DNA of 47,809 nt, taken from Gammaproteobacteria bacterium (GTDB taxonomy: Bacteria; Pseudomonadota; Gammaproteobacteria; Nitrosococcales; Methylophagaceae). Under the pieces are notes generated by a model. That model searched no databases. It had not been told where the DNA came from and saw nothing but the letters and a program-made list of their open reading frames with translations. Within the stretch, counting starts at the first letter, position 1. Every line of letters starts with the position of its first letter. Positions 8,445 through 17,299 of the stretch are shown one piece after another. The stretch lies in NCBI GenBank assembly GCA_028598975.1, contig JAQRMU010000065.1, forward strand, positions 1 to 47,809, read 5' to 3'. Made by a program: the position numbers and the translations under genes.

Positions 8445-10606
8445 TGCATCATTTCCTTTAACGGTAGTCGAATAATTATACATGCACCAGTGGGCTCCGT
8501 ATTCTCTGCCCAGACTTGACCATGATGTTCTTCTATTATTTTTTTAACAATAGCTAAACCCAGTCCTGTGCCTTTTGTTTTGTTGGTAGCATAAGGTTCA
8601 AAAAGGGTATTGACCATATCATCAGGAATTCCTGGGCCATGATCTTGTAGTGTTATCTCTAACCAGAGCTGTTCATCAAATGTAATGGTGTGGTAACTGA
8701 TAACAATATCAACATCAGATTGCGCTTCTTCACTGGCCTCAATAGCATTCTTAAATAAATTATGGAGAACCTGTCTTATTTGGGTGCTATCAACCTCAAG
8801 TGAAATATCTTTAGCAGGGCTTAACAACGTGAACTGATGATTATGATTGCTTTGGTATAAGGCTAATACTTCACGAATAAGCTCGCCAATTGCTTGCGAC
8901 TGTAGTTGTAGACCTGGGTTTCGAGCATAATCTGAAAAGTCATTGACCATTTCTTTCATGGCTTCAACTTGGCTGATAATCGTGTTGGTGAGCTTTGTTA
9001 GTGTGTGGGTTTGCTCTTCAGGTAATAGTGGTAAATATTTATGTTGCAAGCGGTCAGCAGATAATTGAATGGGTGTTAGTGGGTTCTTTATTTCATGAGC
9101 AAGCCGTTTTGCAACTTCGCCCCATGCGGCATTACGCTGTGCTTGTAGAAGTGTAGTGACATCATCAAAGACAACAACCCAACCAGCATCATTAGGAAGT
9201 AGCGTTCCTCGACACATCAGCGTTTGCAAGCCTTTCTTTTGTTGTAATTCAATTTGTTGTTGCCAGCTTTCTTGTTGAGTTAGCTGGTGTTTTATTAAGT
9301 GAGTGAGCGGGTGAAGATAAGGGTTTTTGTCGCCCAGCTTCTTAATCGTACTCTCTAAACGCTGTTGCAGGTCAAGGTGAAGAATCTTACTGCTCGCAAT
9401 ATTAGCCGTACGTAATAGGTGTTTATTATCAATAGTGATAACGCCACTTGAGAGACTGCCAAGTACCGTAGAAAGGTAGTGTGTTTGCTGTTCTAATTGC
9501 CGGTGACTATTTTGAGTAGCATGACGTTCTTGTGTAAGTCGCTGTGTCATTTGGTTGAAAGAACGCACTAAGAAGCCAATTTCATCATGGCTAGAAACAC
9601 CGTGTAGTTTGGTATTGTAATTACCCGAAGCGACGGACTTAGTCCCTTCTGCAAGCTCTTGCAATGGGTGAACAACTCGGCGAGATATCCAAAGAGAAAA
9701 CCAGATTGAGGCTAGTAATGTTAATAATACGATTAAGCTTAGCGCTAGAGTAAAGATATCAATTAATGGCTTACGTAGGTAACTCAACTCTTTATAGTCG
9801 GTGTAGGCATTTTGTACTGTTTTACCAAGTGAGCTGAGGTGAGCATTGACGGGGAAAATAACCTGTAAAAAGCGTTCTTCTTGGTCAGACCTTTTAATGG
9901 GTAAACGGACGGCGGCTCTTAGTTGTAAGTTATCGTGGTCAGGATCTAAGCCAATATAGTCTTCTTTTTGTTCTAGCTGATGGAAAATTGCTTCATTTGG
10001 GCGGCTTGGAATAATCAGCGCTGGGTTTTCAAGGCTGGTGGTTATTAGTTGACCGCTCATTGTCCACAAGCTGAGCTCGATGGCACCACTTAGTTGGGTC
10101 AGTTCGCGAATATTATGGTTGAGATCTCTTTCTGGCAATTCACTCAAAAGCCCTGTCATCATGCGTGTTTGTCGTAGCAAGGTTCGCATGCGAATTCCAA
10201 ATGCTGTTCGACTCAATTCGAGTGAATCATTCAGTGCTTGTTCTACTTTGACATCAAACCAGCTATTAATGCCTCGATGTAAAAAGTGGATGGAGAAGCT
10301 ATATACGATGGTGGTAGAAACAAGAATAAGCAAGGCAAACAAACTAACGAGACGGAGTGTTAGGCGGGCACCTTCTTTTTTGGCTTTAAAGTCTCGGTAG
10401 AGTTTGAAAAGACTTCGACCAAGAATACCGACGAGCAGGACAAGAATGGCAATGCCAAGCCCAAAAATAGATAAAAACAAGTCATTGAAACGGGAACTAT
10501 CTTGCGTTGCTGCACTTAATAAATAAGCGAGGGCAAGCAAAGATACACCTAATAAAATATAAGGTGTGACACCTGAACGGAGGCGAGTGAATAAATTTAA
10601 TCCCAT
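8441..10606 (-). CDS. ntrY: NtrY-like membrane sensor histidine kinase
   Basis: From the third possible ATG (MGLNLFTRLRSG) this is about 721 residues. That start overlaps the upstream DUF4390 stop by only 10 bases; the longer starts lack a better ribosome-binding site. Several membrane helices occupy roughly the first 100 residues, then comes a periplasmic sensor region, another helix (LALSLIVLLTLLASIWF), a HAMP linker, a PAS-like segment, HisKA with LAHEIKNPLTPIQLSADRL (phospho-acceptor His), and HATPase with NLFKNAIEAS, DHGPGIPDD and GTGLGLAIVKK. These are typical of NtrY kinases. It is translationally coupled to the NtrX-like regulator, its likely partner. Confidence 0.92.
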   Translation of the reverse strand: MGLNLFTRLRSGVTPYILLGVSLLALAYLLSAATQDSSRFNDLFLSIFGLGIAILVLLVGILGRSLFKLYRDFKAKKEGARLTLRLVSLFALLILVSTTIVYSFSIHFLHRGINSWFDVKVEQALNDSLELSRTAFGIRMRTLLRQTRMMTGLLSELPERDLNHNIRELTQLSGAIELSLWTMSGQLITTSLENPALIIPSRPNEAIFHQLEQKEDYIGLDPDHDNLQLRAAVRLPIKRSDQEERFLQVIFPVNAHLSSLGKTVQNAYTDYKELSYLRKPLIDIFTLALSLIVLLTLLASIWFSLWISRRVVHPLQELAEGTKSVASGNYNTKLHGVSSHDEIGFLVRSFNQMTQRLTQERHATQNSHRQLEQQTHYLSTVLGSLSSGVITIDNKHLLRTANIASSKILHLDLQQRLESTIKKLGDKNPYLHPLTHLIKHQLTQQESWQQQIELQQKKGLQTLMCRGTLLPNDAGWVVVFDDVTTLLQAQRNAAWGEVAKRLAHEIKNPLTPIQLSADRLQHKYLPLLPEEQTHTLTKLTNTIISQVEAMKEMVNDFSDYARNPGLQLQSQAIGELIREVLALYQSNHNHQFTLLSPAKDISLEVDSTQIRQVLHNLFKNAIEASEEAQSDVDIVISYHTITFDEQLWLEITLQDHGPGIPDDMVNTLFEPYATNKTKGTGLGLAIVKKIIEEHHGQVWAENTEPTGACIIIRLPLKEMMQ

Positions 10607-11166
10607 TGTGCTTCTACCCATGGGCTTGTCAGTTGCCATTTGCTGGAGATAAGCGCACCCGGTCTCATTGGTGTCGGTAGTGCATGCAAGTCAATTCCAC
10701 TACGTAGCTGAAAGACTAAATTGTCGATGTCATCTAAGTGCTCAGGAGGTAGGCTGAACCCTTCTATCTTGCCTAAGGCATGAAGCGCACTGATCAGGGA
10801 GGGAAAGTTACGTTGGTTATCTGTATCTAGTGCATGTAATACGTATTGCTGAGATAAGGCATGGTAGCGTAATTCATGGTGAATATTTGTTGACCATAGC
10901 GTTTCATTCCATTGCCAATAGCCTCCTAACAGTGGGATTGATTCGATTAATTCAAACTGCTGTTCAAAGGTGATGGGAACGCCATTGTCTATTGCTTCTA
11001 ATACTCTTGCCGTTAGTGGGTACTCTATTTTTGCATTGAGTACATAGCCATTTCCTATTTTACTTATCTGTGCAGAACTTACTTTAAAGGTATCAGCATG
11101 CACTACTACACTAAACAGTAGAAATAGGAAAAATGCATTTATTCTAGCGATGACGGAGGCATGCAT
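10597..11166 (-). CDS. DUF4390 family secreted protein
   Basis: From [17 protein letters not shown] the protein is about 189 residues with a signal peptide ending near VVVHA-D. The mature part has repeated beta-rich segments (VSSAQISKIGNGYVLNAKIEYPL) and a region with WQWNETLW; I recognise it as the DUF4390 protein usually found between rsmB and ntrY. The function is unknown. Because it precedes the sensor kinase with a 10-base overlap, it may shape the periplasmic signal sensed by NtrY, which is inference. The start lies inside the rsmB end (23-base overlap); a longer start 4 codons upstream is possible. Confidence 0.8.
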   Translation of the reverse strand: MHASVIARINAFFLFLLFSVVVHADTFKVSSAQISKIGNGYVLNAKIEYPLTARVLEAIDNGVPITFEQQFELIESIPLLGGYWQWNETLWSTNIHHELRYHALSQQYVLHALDTDNQRNFPSLISALHALGKIEGFSLPPEHLDDIDNLVFQLRSGIDLHALPTPMRPGALISSKWQLTSPWVEAQWD

Positions 11167-12460
11167 AATAAAAACCATCTAAGTTATCGTCTCCTGGCAA
11201 GCGTTGATAGCCGAAAGGCCTTCTATTGGCAGGGGCAGAAGAGGCTTCTATTTCTTGGGCCTCGGGGTGGTGGTGCAAGAAGTTCGCAATTTGGTGTTCA
11301 TTTTCTTGTTTAAGCGCAGAGCAGGTTGTGTAAACAAGAAGACCATCAGGTTTAAGAAGTGGCCAGAGTGTATTGAGTAATTGTTTCTGTTGCGCATCTA
11401 ATGAATCAATATCATCAGCGCGACGCAATAATTTGATATCAGGGTGTCGGCGAATAACCCCTGTGCCAGAACAAGGCGCATCAATCAAAATGCGATCAAA
11501 TAATTGGCCATCCCACCAGTTATCAATGTCTGCTGCATCAGAAGCTATTAAGGTAGCTTGTAGTTGCAGGCGATCTGTATTTTGCTGGATTTGTTGTAGA
11601 CGGTTAGCGGCAATATCAAGTGCTGTGACTTCATTATCAGGTGCGTGCTCAAGAATATGACATGTTTTCCCGCCTGGGGCGGCACAGGCATCCAGAATTC
11701 GTAGGCCTGATTTTAAGTCTAATAAACTAGCAACTTGTTGAGCCGCACCATCTTGTACCGATGCATCACCTTCAGTAAAGCCGGGGAGTTGATAAACATC
11801 GCAGGGTTTGTCGAGTAATATTCCTTCAGGACAGCCGGTAATTGCGGTTGCAGGGATATCTGCTTCAGCGAGGCGTGTTAAGTAGTTTTGCTGAGATTCT
11901 TTTTGTTGGTTCACGCGAAGCATCATCGGAGGCTGTTGATTGCCTGCATTAAGTATCGCTTGCCACTGTTCTGGCCAATCCTGTTTGAAGCTTTGAATGA
12001 GCCAGTCAGGGTGGGCATAATGTGCGGAGTCAGACTGTTGTAATTTCTTATCTATCTCTTCTTGCTGGCGTTGATAGTTTCTCAGGCTGGCATTGATTAG
12101 GCCTTTTGCCCATTTTTTGCCGAGCGTTTTTGTTGCGTTAACTGTTTCAGAGATCGCCGCATGAGAGGGAATACGTAAGTCCCGTAGTTGATAGAGGCCA
12201 CATAATAGCAATGCTGCGATATCGGCATCTTTTTCTTTTAATGATTTTGATAAGAGTTGCTGGCTGATCGCATTTAATTGTGGATGCCAGCGTAACACGC
12301 CATAACAAAGTTGCTGACATAGGCTTCGCTCATTATCTGGTAACAGAGGCAATGCTACGGTTAATACGGCATTAAGAGACTGTTTTTTTTGAACAACATC
12401 TGCGATGACGCGGGCAGCGGTTGCGCGAGCACTGTGTTTTTGTTTAGCCAAGTTGGTCAC
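11144..12460 (-). CDS. rsmB: 16S rRNA m5C967 methyltransferase RsmB
   Basis: This 438-residue protein has an N-terminal NusB-like helical domain (about 1-140, [18 protein letters not shown]) followed by a SAM-dependent methyltransferase. SAM-binding is [17 protein letters not shown]. The catalytic motif IV is [17 protein letters not shown], and the nucleophile Cys lies in VYTTCS. It methylates C967 of 16S rRNA. The start is a GTG that overlaps the end of fmt by 17 bases. The def-fmt-rsmB order is standard. Confidence 0.96.
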   Translation of the reverse strand: MTNLAKQKHSARATAARVIADVVQKKQSLNAVLTVALPLLPDNERSLCQQLCYGVLRWHPQLNAISQQLLSKSLKEKDADIAALLLCGLYQLRDLRIPSHAAISETVNATKTLGKKWAKGLINASLRNYQRQQEEIDKKLQQSDSAHYAHPDWLIQSFKQDWPEQWQAILNAGNQQPPMMLRVNQQKESQQNYLTRLAEADIPATAITGCPEGILLDKPCDVYQLPGFTEGDASVQDGAAQQVASLLDLKSGLRILDACAAPGGKTCHILEHAPDNEVTALDIAANRLQQIQQNTDRLQLQATLIASDAADIDNWWDGQLFDRILIDAPCSGTGVIRRHPDIKLLRRADDIDSLDAQQKQLLNTLWPLLKPDGLLVYTTCSALKQENEHQIANFLHHHPEAQEIEASSAPANRRPFGYQRLPGDDNLDGFYYACLRHR

Positions 12461-13373
12461 CTACATTTAAGGTGTTGGCATTGAGGAAATCTGCGACAGC
12501 CATCGCCTTTTTACCGGGGACTTGTACTTGATGTAAGCGTAAAACACCTTGCCCTGTCGCTACGTCAATACCATCACGGCTGACGGCAATAACCTCTCCT
12601 GCTGATGCCGTGCTTGCTTCATCAATAAGGGATGTAAGCCAGATGCGAAAGACATTCTCTTGCCAAGCTGTTTGAGCTACAGGCCAAGGATTGAAGGCGT
12701 GAACCTGATGGTTAATGTCGACTGCGGATTGGTTCCAATCAATAGTGGCTTCTGCTTTAAGTAATTTCTTAGCGTAACAACTAAAACTATCATCTTGAAC
12801 TTGGGCGCTTGCTTGTAGGCTATCAATATCATCTAGCGTTGCTAATAAGGCTTCTGAGCCGAGAATAGCAAGGCGGTCATGAAGGATTTGAGCAGTATCA
12901 TCTGCATAAATAGGGCAGGCTGATTTAAACAATACAGGCCCTGTATCTAAGCCTGCTTCCATTTGCATAATGCAGATGCCTGTTTCAGGATCGCCTGCGA
13001 GAATTGCTCTTTGTATTGGTGCTGCACCGCGCCAGCGAGGCAATAATGAGGCATGAATATTTATACAGCCAAGTGTCGGCGTGTCTAATACTGTTTGCGG
13101 CAGAAGCAAACCATAGGCGACAACAATCATTAAATCAGCACGGTAATCGGAAAGTATTTGTTTGGCTTCATCCTCTTTGAAATTAAGAGGCTGTTCGACG
13201 GGAATATTATGTTCTTGGGCAAGCTGTTTTACAGGGCTGGCTGTTAATTTACGACCTCGACCTGAAGGACGGTCTGGTTGTGTATACACTGCACAAATAT
13301 CATGTTCTGTTGTGAGTAAGGCTTTAAGTGTTTCAGCAGAAAATTCGGGGGTGCCGGCAAAAATAATTCGCAT
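12444..13373 (-). CDS. fmt: Methionyl-tRNA formyltransferase
   Basis: The start is [16 protein letters not shown] (309 residues); the ORF track adds 12 unrelated residues that run into def. It formylates initiator Met-tRNA with 10-formyl-tetrahydrofolate. Motifs: [15 protein letters not shown] (the substrate loop), the SLLP hallmark in [21 protein letters not shown] with the catalytic Asn/His, and GLDTGPVL. The C-terminal OB-like domain is present. It starts 7 bases after the def stop, so deformylase and formylase are co-expressed. Confidence 0.97.
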   Translation of the reverse strand: MRIIFAGTPEFSAETLKALLTTEHDICAVYTQPDRPSGRGRKLTASPVKQLAQEHNIPVEQPLNFKEDEAKQILSDYRADLMIVVAYGLLLPQTVLDTPTLGCINIHASLLPRWRGAAPIQRAILAGDPETGICIMQMEAGLDTGPVLFKSACPIYADDTAQILHDRLAILGSEALLATLDDIDSLQASAQVQDDSFSCYAKKLLKAEATIDWNQSAVDINHQVHAFNPWPVAQTAWQENVFRIWLTSLIDEASTASAGEVIAVSRDGIDVATGQGVLRLHQVQVPGKKAMAVADFLNANTLNVGDQLG

Positions 13374-13380
13374 CGTGATG

Positions 13381-13884
13381 TTAGTTCTTTTGTTTCTGTT
13401 GTTTTTCAAGGCGCTTTTTGATGCGCTGGCGCTTTAGGTTGCTCAGGTAATCAACAAATAACTTGCCATCAAGATGATCTATTTCATGTTGGATACAGGT
13501 GGCGAGTAATTCATCAGCATCCAATTCAAACTTTTTGCCATCACGATCAAGTGCTTTAACACGGACAGTGTCTGCGCGTGTAACCATTTCATAGGCTTCG
13601 GGCACGGAGAGGCAGCCTTCTTCGTGTTCGCGCTCCCCTTCTTCACGAATGATCTCAGGGTTGATAAACACTAAAGGCATTGATTTGTCTTCGGAAGTAT
13701 CAATAACAACCAGTCGCTTTTGAACATTAACTTGGATAGCGGCAAGGCCAACACCGGGCGCGTCATACATGGTTTCAAGCATATCATCTGCGAGTTGACG
13801 GATTTTATCTGTGACTTCTTTTATTGGTGTCGCTTTTTTACGCAGGCGAGGATCTGGAAAGTGAAGGATATTAAGTAGCGCCAT
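13381..13884 (-). CDS. def: Peptide deformylase
   Basis: This 167-residue metalloenzyme removes the N-formyl group from new proteins. All three family motifs are visible: [18 protein letters not shown] (metal-binding Cys) and QHEIDHLDG (HExxH-type metal ligands and catalytic Glu). The Lys-rich tail ([15 protein letters not shown]) is normal. It is the first gene of the leftward def-fmt-rsmB series; its promoter should lie in 13885-13990. Confidence 0.97.
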   Translation of the reverse strand: MALLNILHFPDPRLRKKATPIKEVTDKIRQLADDMLETMYDAPGVGLAAIQVNVQKRLVVIDTSEDKSMPLVFINPEIIREEGEREHEEGCLSVPEAYEMVTRADTVRVKALDRDGKKFELDADELLATCIQHEIDHLDGKLFVDYLSNLKRQRIKKRLEKQQKQKN

Positions 13885-13991
13885 GGCGAAATAAACTCGT
13901 TCTTAATGTGAAGATAAGGTCTATTGTAATGCGGTAATAGGCAGATGAGAAATCTTTTACTGAATCATGCACCTTGAAATAGTTTGGCTAT

Positions 13992-14021
13992 AAAAAAGGC
14001 GGCTCATTAGCCGCCTTTTTT
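13992..14021. terminator. Bidirectional rho-independent terminator
   Basis: AAAAAAGGCGGCT, a short CATT loop and AGCCGCCTTTTTT form a strong GC stem with A and T runs on both sides. It lies 20 bases beyond the cytochrome c stop on the minus strand and so ends that gene's transcript. Confidence 0.9.
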
Positions 14022-14040
14022 ATATGATGCAATGACAGGC

Positions 14041-14355
14041 TTATTTTAAGCTTGCAAAATGAGCCGCAATATTATCAATATCTTCATCAGTTAAGTTTGC
14101 TGCTTGCATCTGCATAATTCCAGCCATGCCGCCATTACGTTGTTTGTCGCGATATGCTTTTAAAGAGGACACAAGGTAAGGTTCATTTTGCCCTGCAAGG
14201 TTTGGGTAGGCAGGCATTGTTGCAATACCATTTGCACCATGACATGCTGCGCAAAGTGCTGATTTTGCTTTTCCGGCAGCGGCATCTCCAGCAAGTACGC
14301 TCTGAGCGCTGAATAAGGCTGTTAAGCCAAATAATGTATATGCAAAATATTTCAT
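14041..14355 (-). CDS. Small periplasmic cytochrome c
   Basis: From the second ATG ([17 protein letters not shown]) the protein has 104 residues; GGAGA sits 6 bases before this ATG, whereas it abuts the earlier one. A signal peptide ends near [10 protein letters not shown]. The haem-binding motif is CAACHGANG, and a methionine in the GGMAGIMQM region can be the axial ligand. This is a class I c5/c553-like monohaem cytochrome, an electron shuttle in the periplasm. It has its own terminator and is monocistronic, sitting between the divergent def and lysM blocks. Confidence 0.92.
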   Translation of the reverse strand: MKYFAYTLFGLTALFSAQSVLAGDAAAGKAKSALCAACHGANGIATMPAYPNLAGQNEPYLVSSLKAYRDKQRNGGMAGIMQMQAANLTDEDIDNIAAHFASLK

Positions 14356-14556
14356 GGTCATTCTCCATTGAGTTAAATAAACATCGATGGTCTTCACTTT
14401 ATACTATTAATTAAGTGAAGCCAAATGACTATTTTGTCACGCTTTTTTATTGAATAACTTGATTAGTCGTGGCGCTTAGACGAAACTGTAGGGTATTCGT
14501 TACTTAGGCTTGTATAGCTAAAGTAGTATTGCTTGAATGCCATTGAGGATATATTG

Positions 14557-15633
14557 ATGATACGTCGTGTCTTTTTAAGCCTGTTGTTCTTATTGTTAAG
14601 TCTACCTTTAGTTGCTGATGAACTGGAGTTGAACCCTGACCATCCACAGCAATATGAAGTCGTTCGTGGTGATACCTTATGGGATATCTCGGGGCGGTTT
14701 TTGAAATACCCATGGCATTGGCCTGAGCTGTGGAGTGCAAACTCTCAGATTGAGAACCCTCATCTTATTTACCCTGGCGACTTACTTACACTAGTGTATC
14801 GCGATGGTAAGCCTGTACTGGAATTACAACGTGGTTCTACAGCGTATAAAATGTCACCAGAAGCACGTGAAATTGTATTAGAAAAAGCAATTGCAACGAT
14901 TCCTCTCGATGAAATAAGAGCCTTTTTAACGCGACCTCAAGTCCTGACTGAGGGCGAATTAGCTATCGCACCCTATATTGTTGCAAGTTCAGATGAACGT
15001 TTGATTTCTGGCTCTGGTGATCGTGTTTATGCGCGAGGCCTAGATGAAACAAAAGGCAAAAACTACAGTGTGTTTAGCCAAGGAGAAGTTTATAAAGATC
15101 CTGAAACGCAAGAAGTGCTGGGTTATGAGGCCATCTACAAAGGTGATGCTTTAGTATCGGCAGTGGGAGATCCTGCAACGATAAGTTTAGCGAAAACAAC
15201 ACAGGAAATATTAATTGGCGATAGGTTGCTTGCTATTCCTGAAGATAATTATGAAATGAACTTCTTTCCTCGTTCACCAGAACATGAAGTGAATGGTGCC
15301 ATTATTTCGGTGTTTAATGGCGTATCTCAAATAGGTCAATATCAAATTGTCGTCTTAAATCAAGGCCAGCGCGATAATTTAGAAGCAGGTCATACATTAT
15401 CTGTTTATCAGGCAGGAAAAACGGTAATTGATACTGTTCTTTCAGGAAGAGAAGATGAAACATATTTTAATACCCATAATAAAGGTGTTGATCGGAACCA
15501 AACAGTGACATTGCCAGATGAGCATGCCGGTGTTGCAATGGTATTTAAAGTATTTGAAAAAGTGAGCTATGCCATTGTGATGAAGGCGAGTAGAGCCATT
15601 CATTTGAATGATAGAGTAACGTCAGCGGGATAA
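14557..15633 (+). CDS. LysM-domain envelope protein
   Basis: The start MIRRVFLSLLFLLLSLP has GAGGAT about 8 bases upstream; the ORF track starts 8 codons earlier. It is 358 residues with a signal peptide ending near LVADE. A LysM domain at about residues 32-85 (YEVVRGDTLWDISGRFL ... IYPGDLL) should bind peptidoglycan. The remaining 270 residues are the conserved region seen in the LysM protein that precedes dprA in many gammaproteobacteria. The function is probably cell-wall binding or remodelling; no catalytic motif is visible. It is 6 bases from dprA. Confidence 0.9.
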   Translation: MIRRVFLSLLFLLLSLPLVADELELNPDHPQQYEVVRGDTLWDISGRFLKYPWHWPELWSANSQIENPHLIYPGDLLTLVYRDGKPVLELQRGSTAYKMSPEAREIVLEKAIATIPLDEIRAFLTRPQVLTEGELAIAPYIVASSDERLISGSGDRVYARGLDETKGKNYSVFSQGEVYKDPETQEVLGYEAIYKGDALVSAVGDPATISLAKTTQEILIGDRLLAIPEDNYEMNFFPRSPEHEVNGAIISVFNGVSQIGQYQIVVLNQGQRDNLEAGHTLSVYQAGKTVIDTVLSGREDETYFNTHNKGVDRNQTVTLPDEHAGVAMVFKVFEKVSYAIVMKASRAIHLNDRVTSAG

Positions 15634-15639
15634 AGAAAC

Positions 15640-16764
15640 TTGAATAGGTTTGCTGATGAGCAACGCGCTTTAGCATGTTGGCTGGCCTTGCACCATACGC
15701 CAGGTGTTGGGCCCAAAACGTTTGCGAGATTGTTAACGCAGTTTGATGATTTGGAAACTTTGTTTGCAAATCCAAAAGATGCAGAGACTATTTCTGAGCG
15801 AACACGTACTGCTTTATTGAACCCAAGCTGGGATCGTGTTGAGCAAGATTTGGACTGGTTTTCAGCATCAGACCGACACATTGTTACATTGCATGATCCT
15901 CGTTACCCTGAATTACTAAAGCAAATTCCTGATCCTCCAAGTATCTTATTTGTTCAAGGTGATGTCGCTTTATTATCACAATGGCAGATTGCATTGGTGG
16001 GGAGTCGTAACCCTTCTGCTTCTGGGCGTGATACTGCTTATGAGTTTTCCCGCTATATGGCGCAAGGAGGTTTGGCGATTACCAGTGGACTTGCCATGGG
16101 TATTGATGCGGCGGCACATCAAGGAGCCTTAGCCACACAAGGTAAAACAATTGCGGTGGTTGGTACTGGGCTTGATCGTGTCTATCCTGCTAAGCACAGG
16201 GAGTTAGCACATGATATTGCGTTAACGGGTGCATTAGTCTCTGAGTTTTCATTGGGAACATCGCCACGAGCAGAGAATTTTCCAAGGCGAAATAGAATTA
16301 TTAGTGGTTTATCATTAGGGACGCTGGTGGTTGAAGCCGCCGTTCGTAGTGGGTCATTAATTACGGCACGAATGGCTTTGGAGCAAGGTAGAGAAGTTTT
16401 TGCGATCCCGGGCTCTATTCATAACCCATTGGCTCGTGGTTGCCATCAGTTGATTCGTGAGGGTGCAAAGTTAGTTGAAAAGGCTGAAGATGTATTAGAA
16501 GAGCTAGGTGCTTTAGCGGGTTTTCAGCGTCATTCTGAACAGAGTGATGAGCAAGAAGAATTAGCGCAAGATGAAGATGGTGAGTATCAACTCCTCTTTG
16601 AACACTTAGGCTATGACCCAATACAAATAGACAGTTTGATAGAACGTTGTGGATTGACGGCAGATATTGTTTCATCCATGCTGTTATTATTAGAGCTACA
16701 AGGTCAAATTGAATCATTACCTGGCGGGCGTTATGTCCGAGTAGGCAATCAAGGAACACAATGA
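15640..16764 (+). CDS. dprA: DNA-processing protein DprA
   Basis: This 374-residue protein begins at a TTG 6 bases after the lysM gene stop, with only a weak AAAGAA ribosome-binding site. The Rossmann-like core has ALVGSRNPSASG, GLAMGIDAAAHQGAL, VVGTGLDRVYPAKH, SEFSLGTSPRAENFPRRNRII and the SGSLITARMALEQGREVFAIPG signature. A C-terminal winged-helix-like segment ends the protein. DprA binds incoming single-stranded DNA and loads RecA during transformation. The presence of dprA alone does not show that the cell is competent. Confidence 0.95.
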   Translation: MNRFADEQRALACWLALHHTPGVGPKTFARLLTQFDDLETLFANPKDAETISERTRTALLNPSWDRVEQDLDWFSASDRHIVTLHDPRYPELLKQIPDPPSILFVQGDVALLSQWQIALVGSRNPSASGRDTAYEFSRYMAQGGLAITSGLAMGIDAAAHQGALATQGKTIAVVGTGLDRVYPAKHRELAHDIALTGALVSEFSLGTSPRAENFPRRNRIISGLSLGTLVVEAAVRSGSLITARMALEQGREVFAIPGSIHNPLARGCHQLIREGAKLVEKAEDVLEELGALAGFQRHSEQSDEQEELAQDEDGEYQLLFEHLGYDPIQIDSLIERCGLTADIVSSMLLLLELQGQIESLPGGRYVRVGNQGTQ

Positions 16765-17240
16765 AAGAAAATGTAATCGATGTATTACTGTATCTATTTG
16801 AAAATTATATTGATACAGATGATACCAATAAGCCGGATAAAGACGCTTTAGAGCTTGAGCTTGAGCGTGTTGGCTTTCAGCAATTAGAAGTAAATAAAGC
16901 GTTTGACTGGTTAGAAAGTATGACCGTTGTTTCAGTAGATAGCGATGAGAAAAATAAAAATTCTGATTTGCTTTTACGTTTATATAGCAAGCAAGAAATG
17001 GAACGGTTAGATACGCAATGCCGAGGCTATTTATTATTTTTAGAACAGGTCGGTGTGTTAGATGCAGCTACACGCGAGGTGGTTATTGAGCGTGTTATGG
17101 CTTTAGATACGGATGAAATTGATTTAGAGCAAATGAAATGGGTAGTCTTAATGGTATTGTTCTATCAGCCGGGTCGTGAAGTTGCGTATGCATGGATGGA
17201 AGATTTAGTATTTGAAGATATGGAAGCTGTTATTCATTAA
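16761..17240 (+). CDS. smg: Smg protein (DUF494)
   Basis: This 159-residue acidic, helical protein starts at an ATG that overlaps the dprA stop by 4 bases. It has the family pattern MKENVIDVLLYLFENYI at the start, WLE in the middle and a C-terminal EQMKWVVLMVLFYQPG. Smg is usually found between dprA and topA; its function is not established. Confidence 0.95.
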   Translation: MKENVIDVLLYLFENYIDTDDTNKPDKDALELELERVGFQQLEVNKAFDWLESMTVVSVDSDEKNKNSDLLLRLYSKQEMERLDTQCRGYLLFLEQVGVLDAATREVVIERVMALDTDEIDLEQMKWVVLMVLFYQPGREVAYAWMEDLVFEDMEAVIH

Positions 17241-17299
17241 GCTTGTTTAATAGATTGATATTGTTTTGGTAACATTAAATTTAGAGATATCCTGAAAAC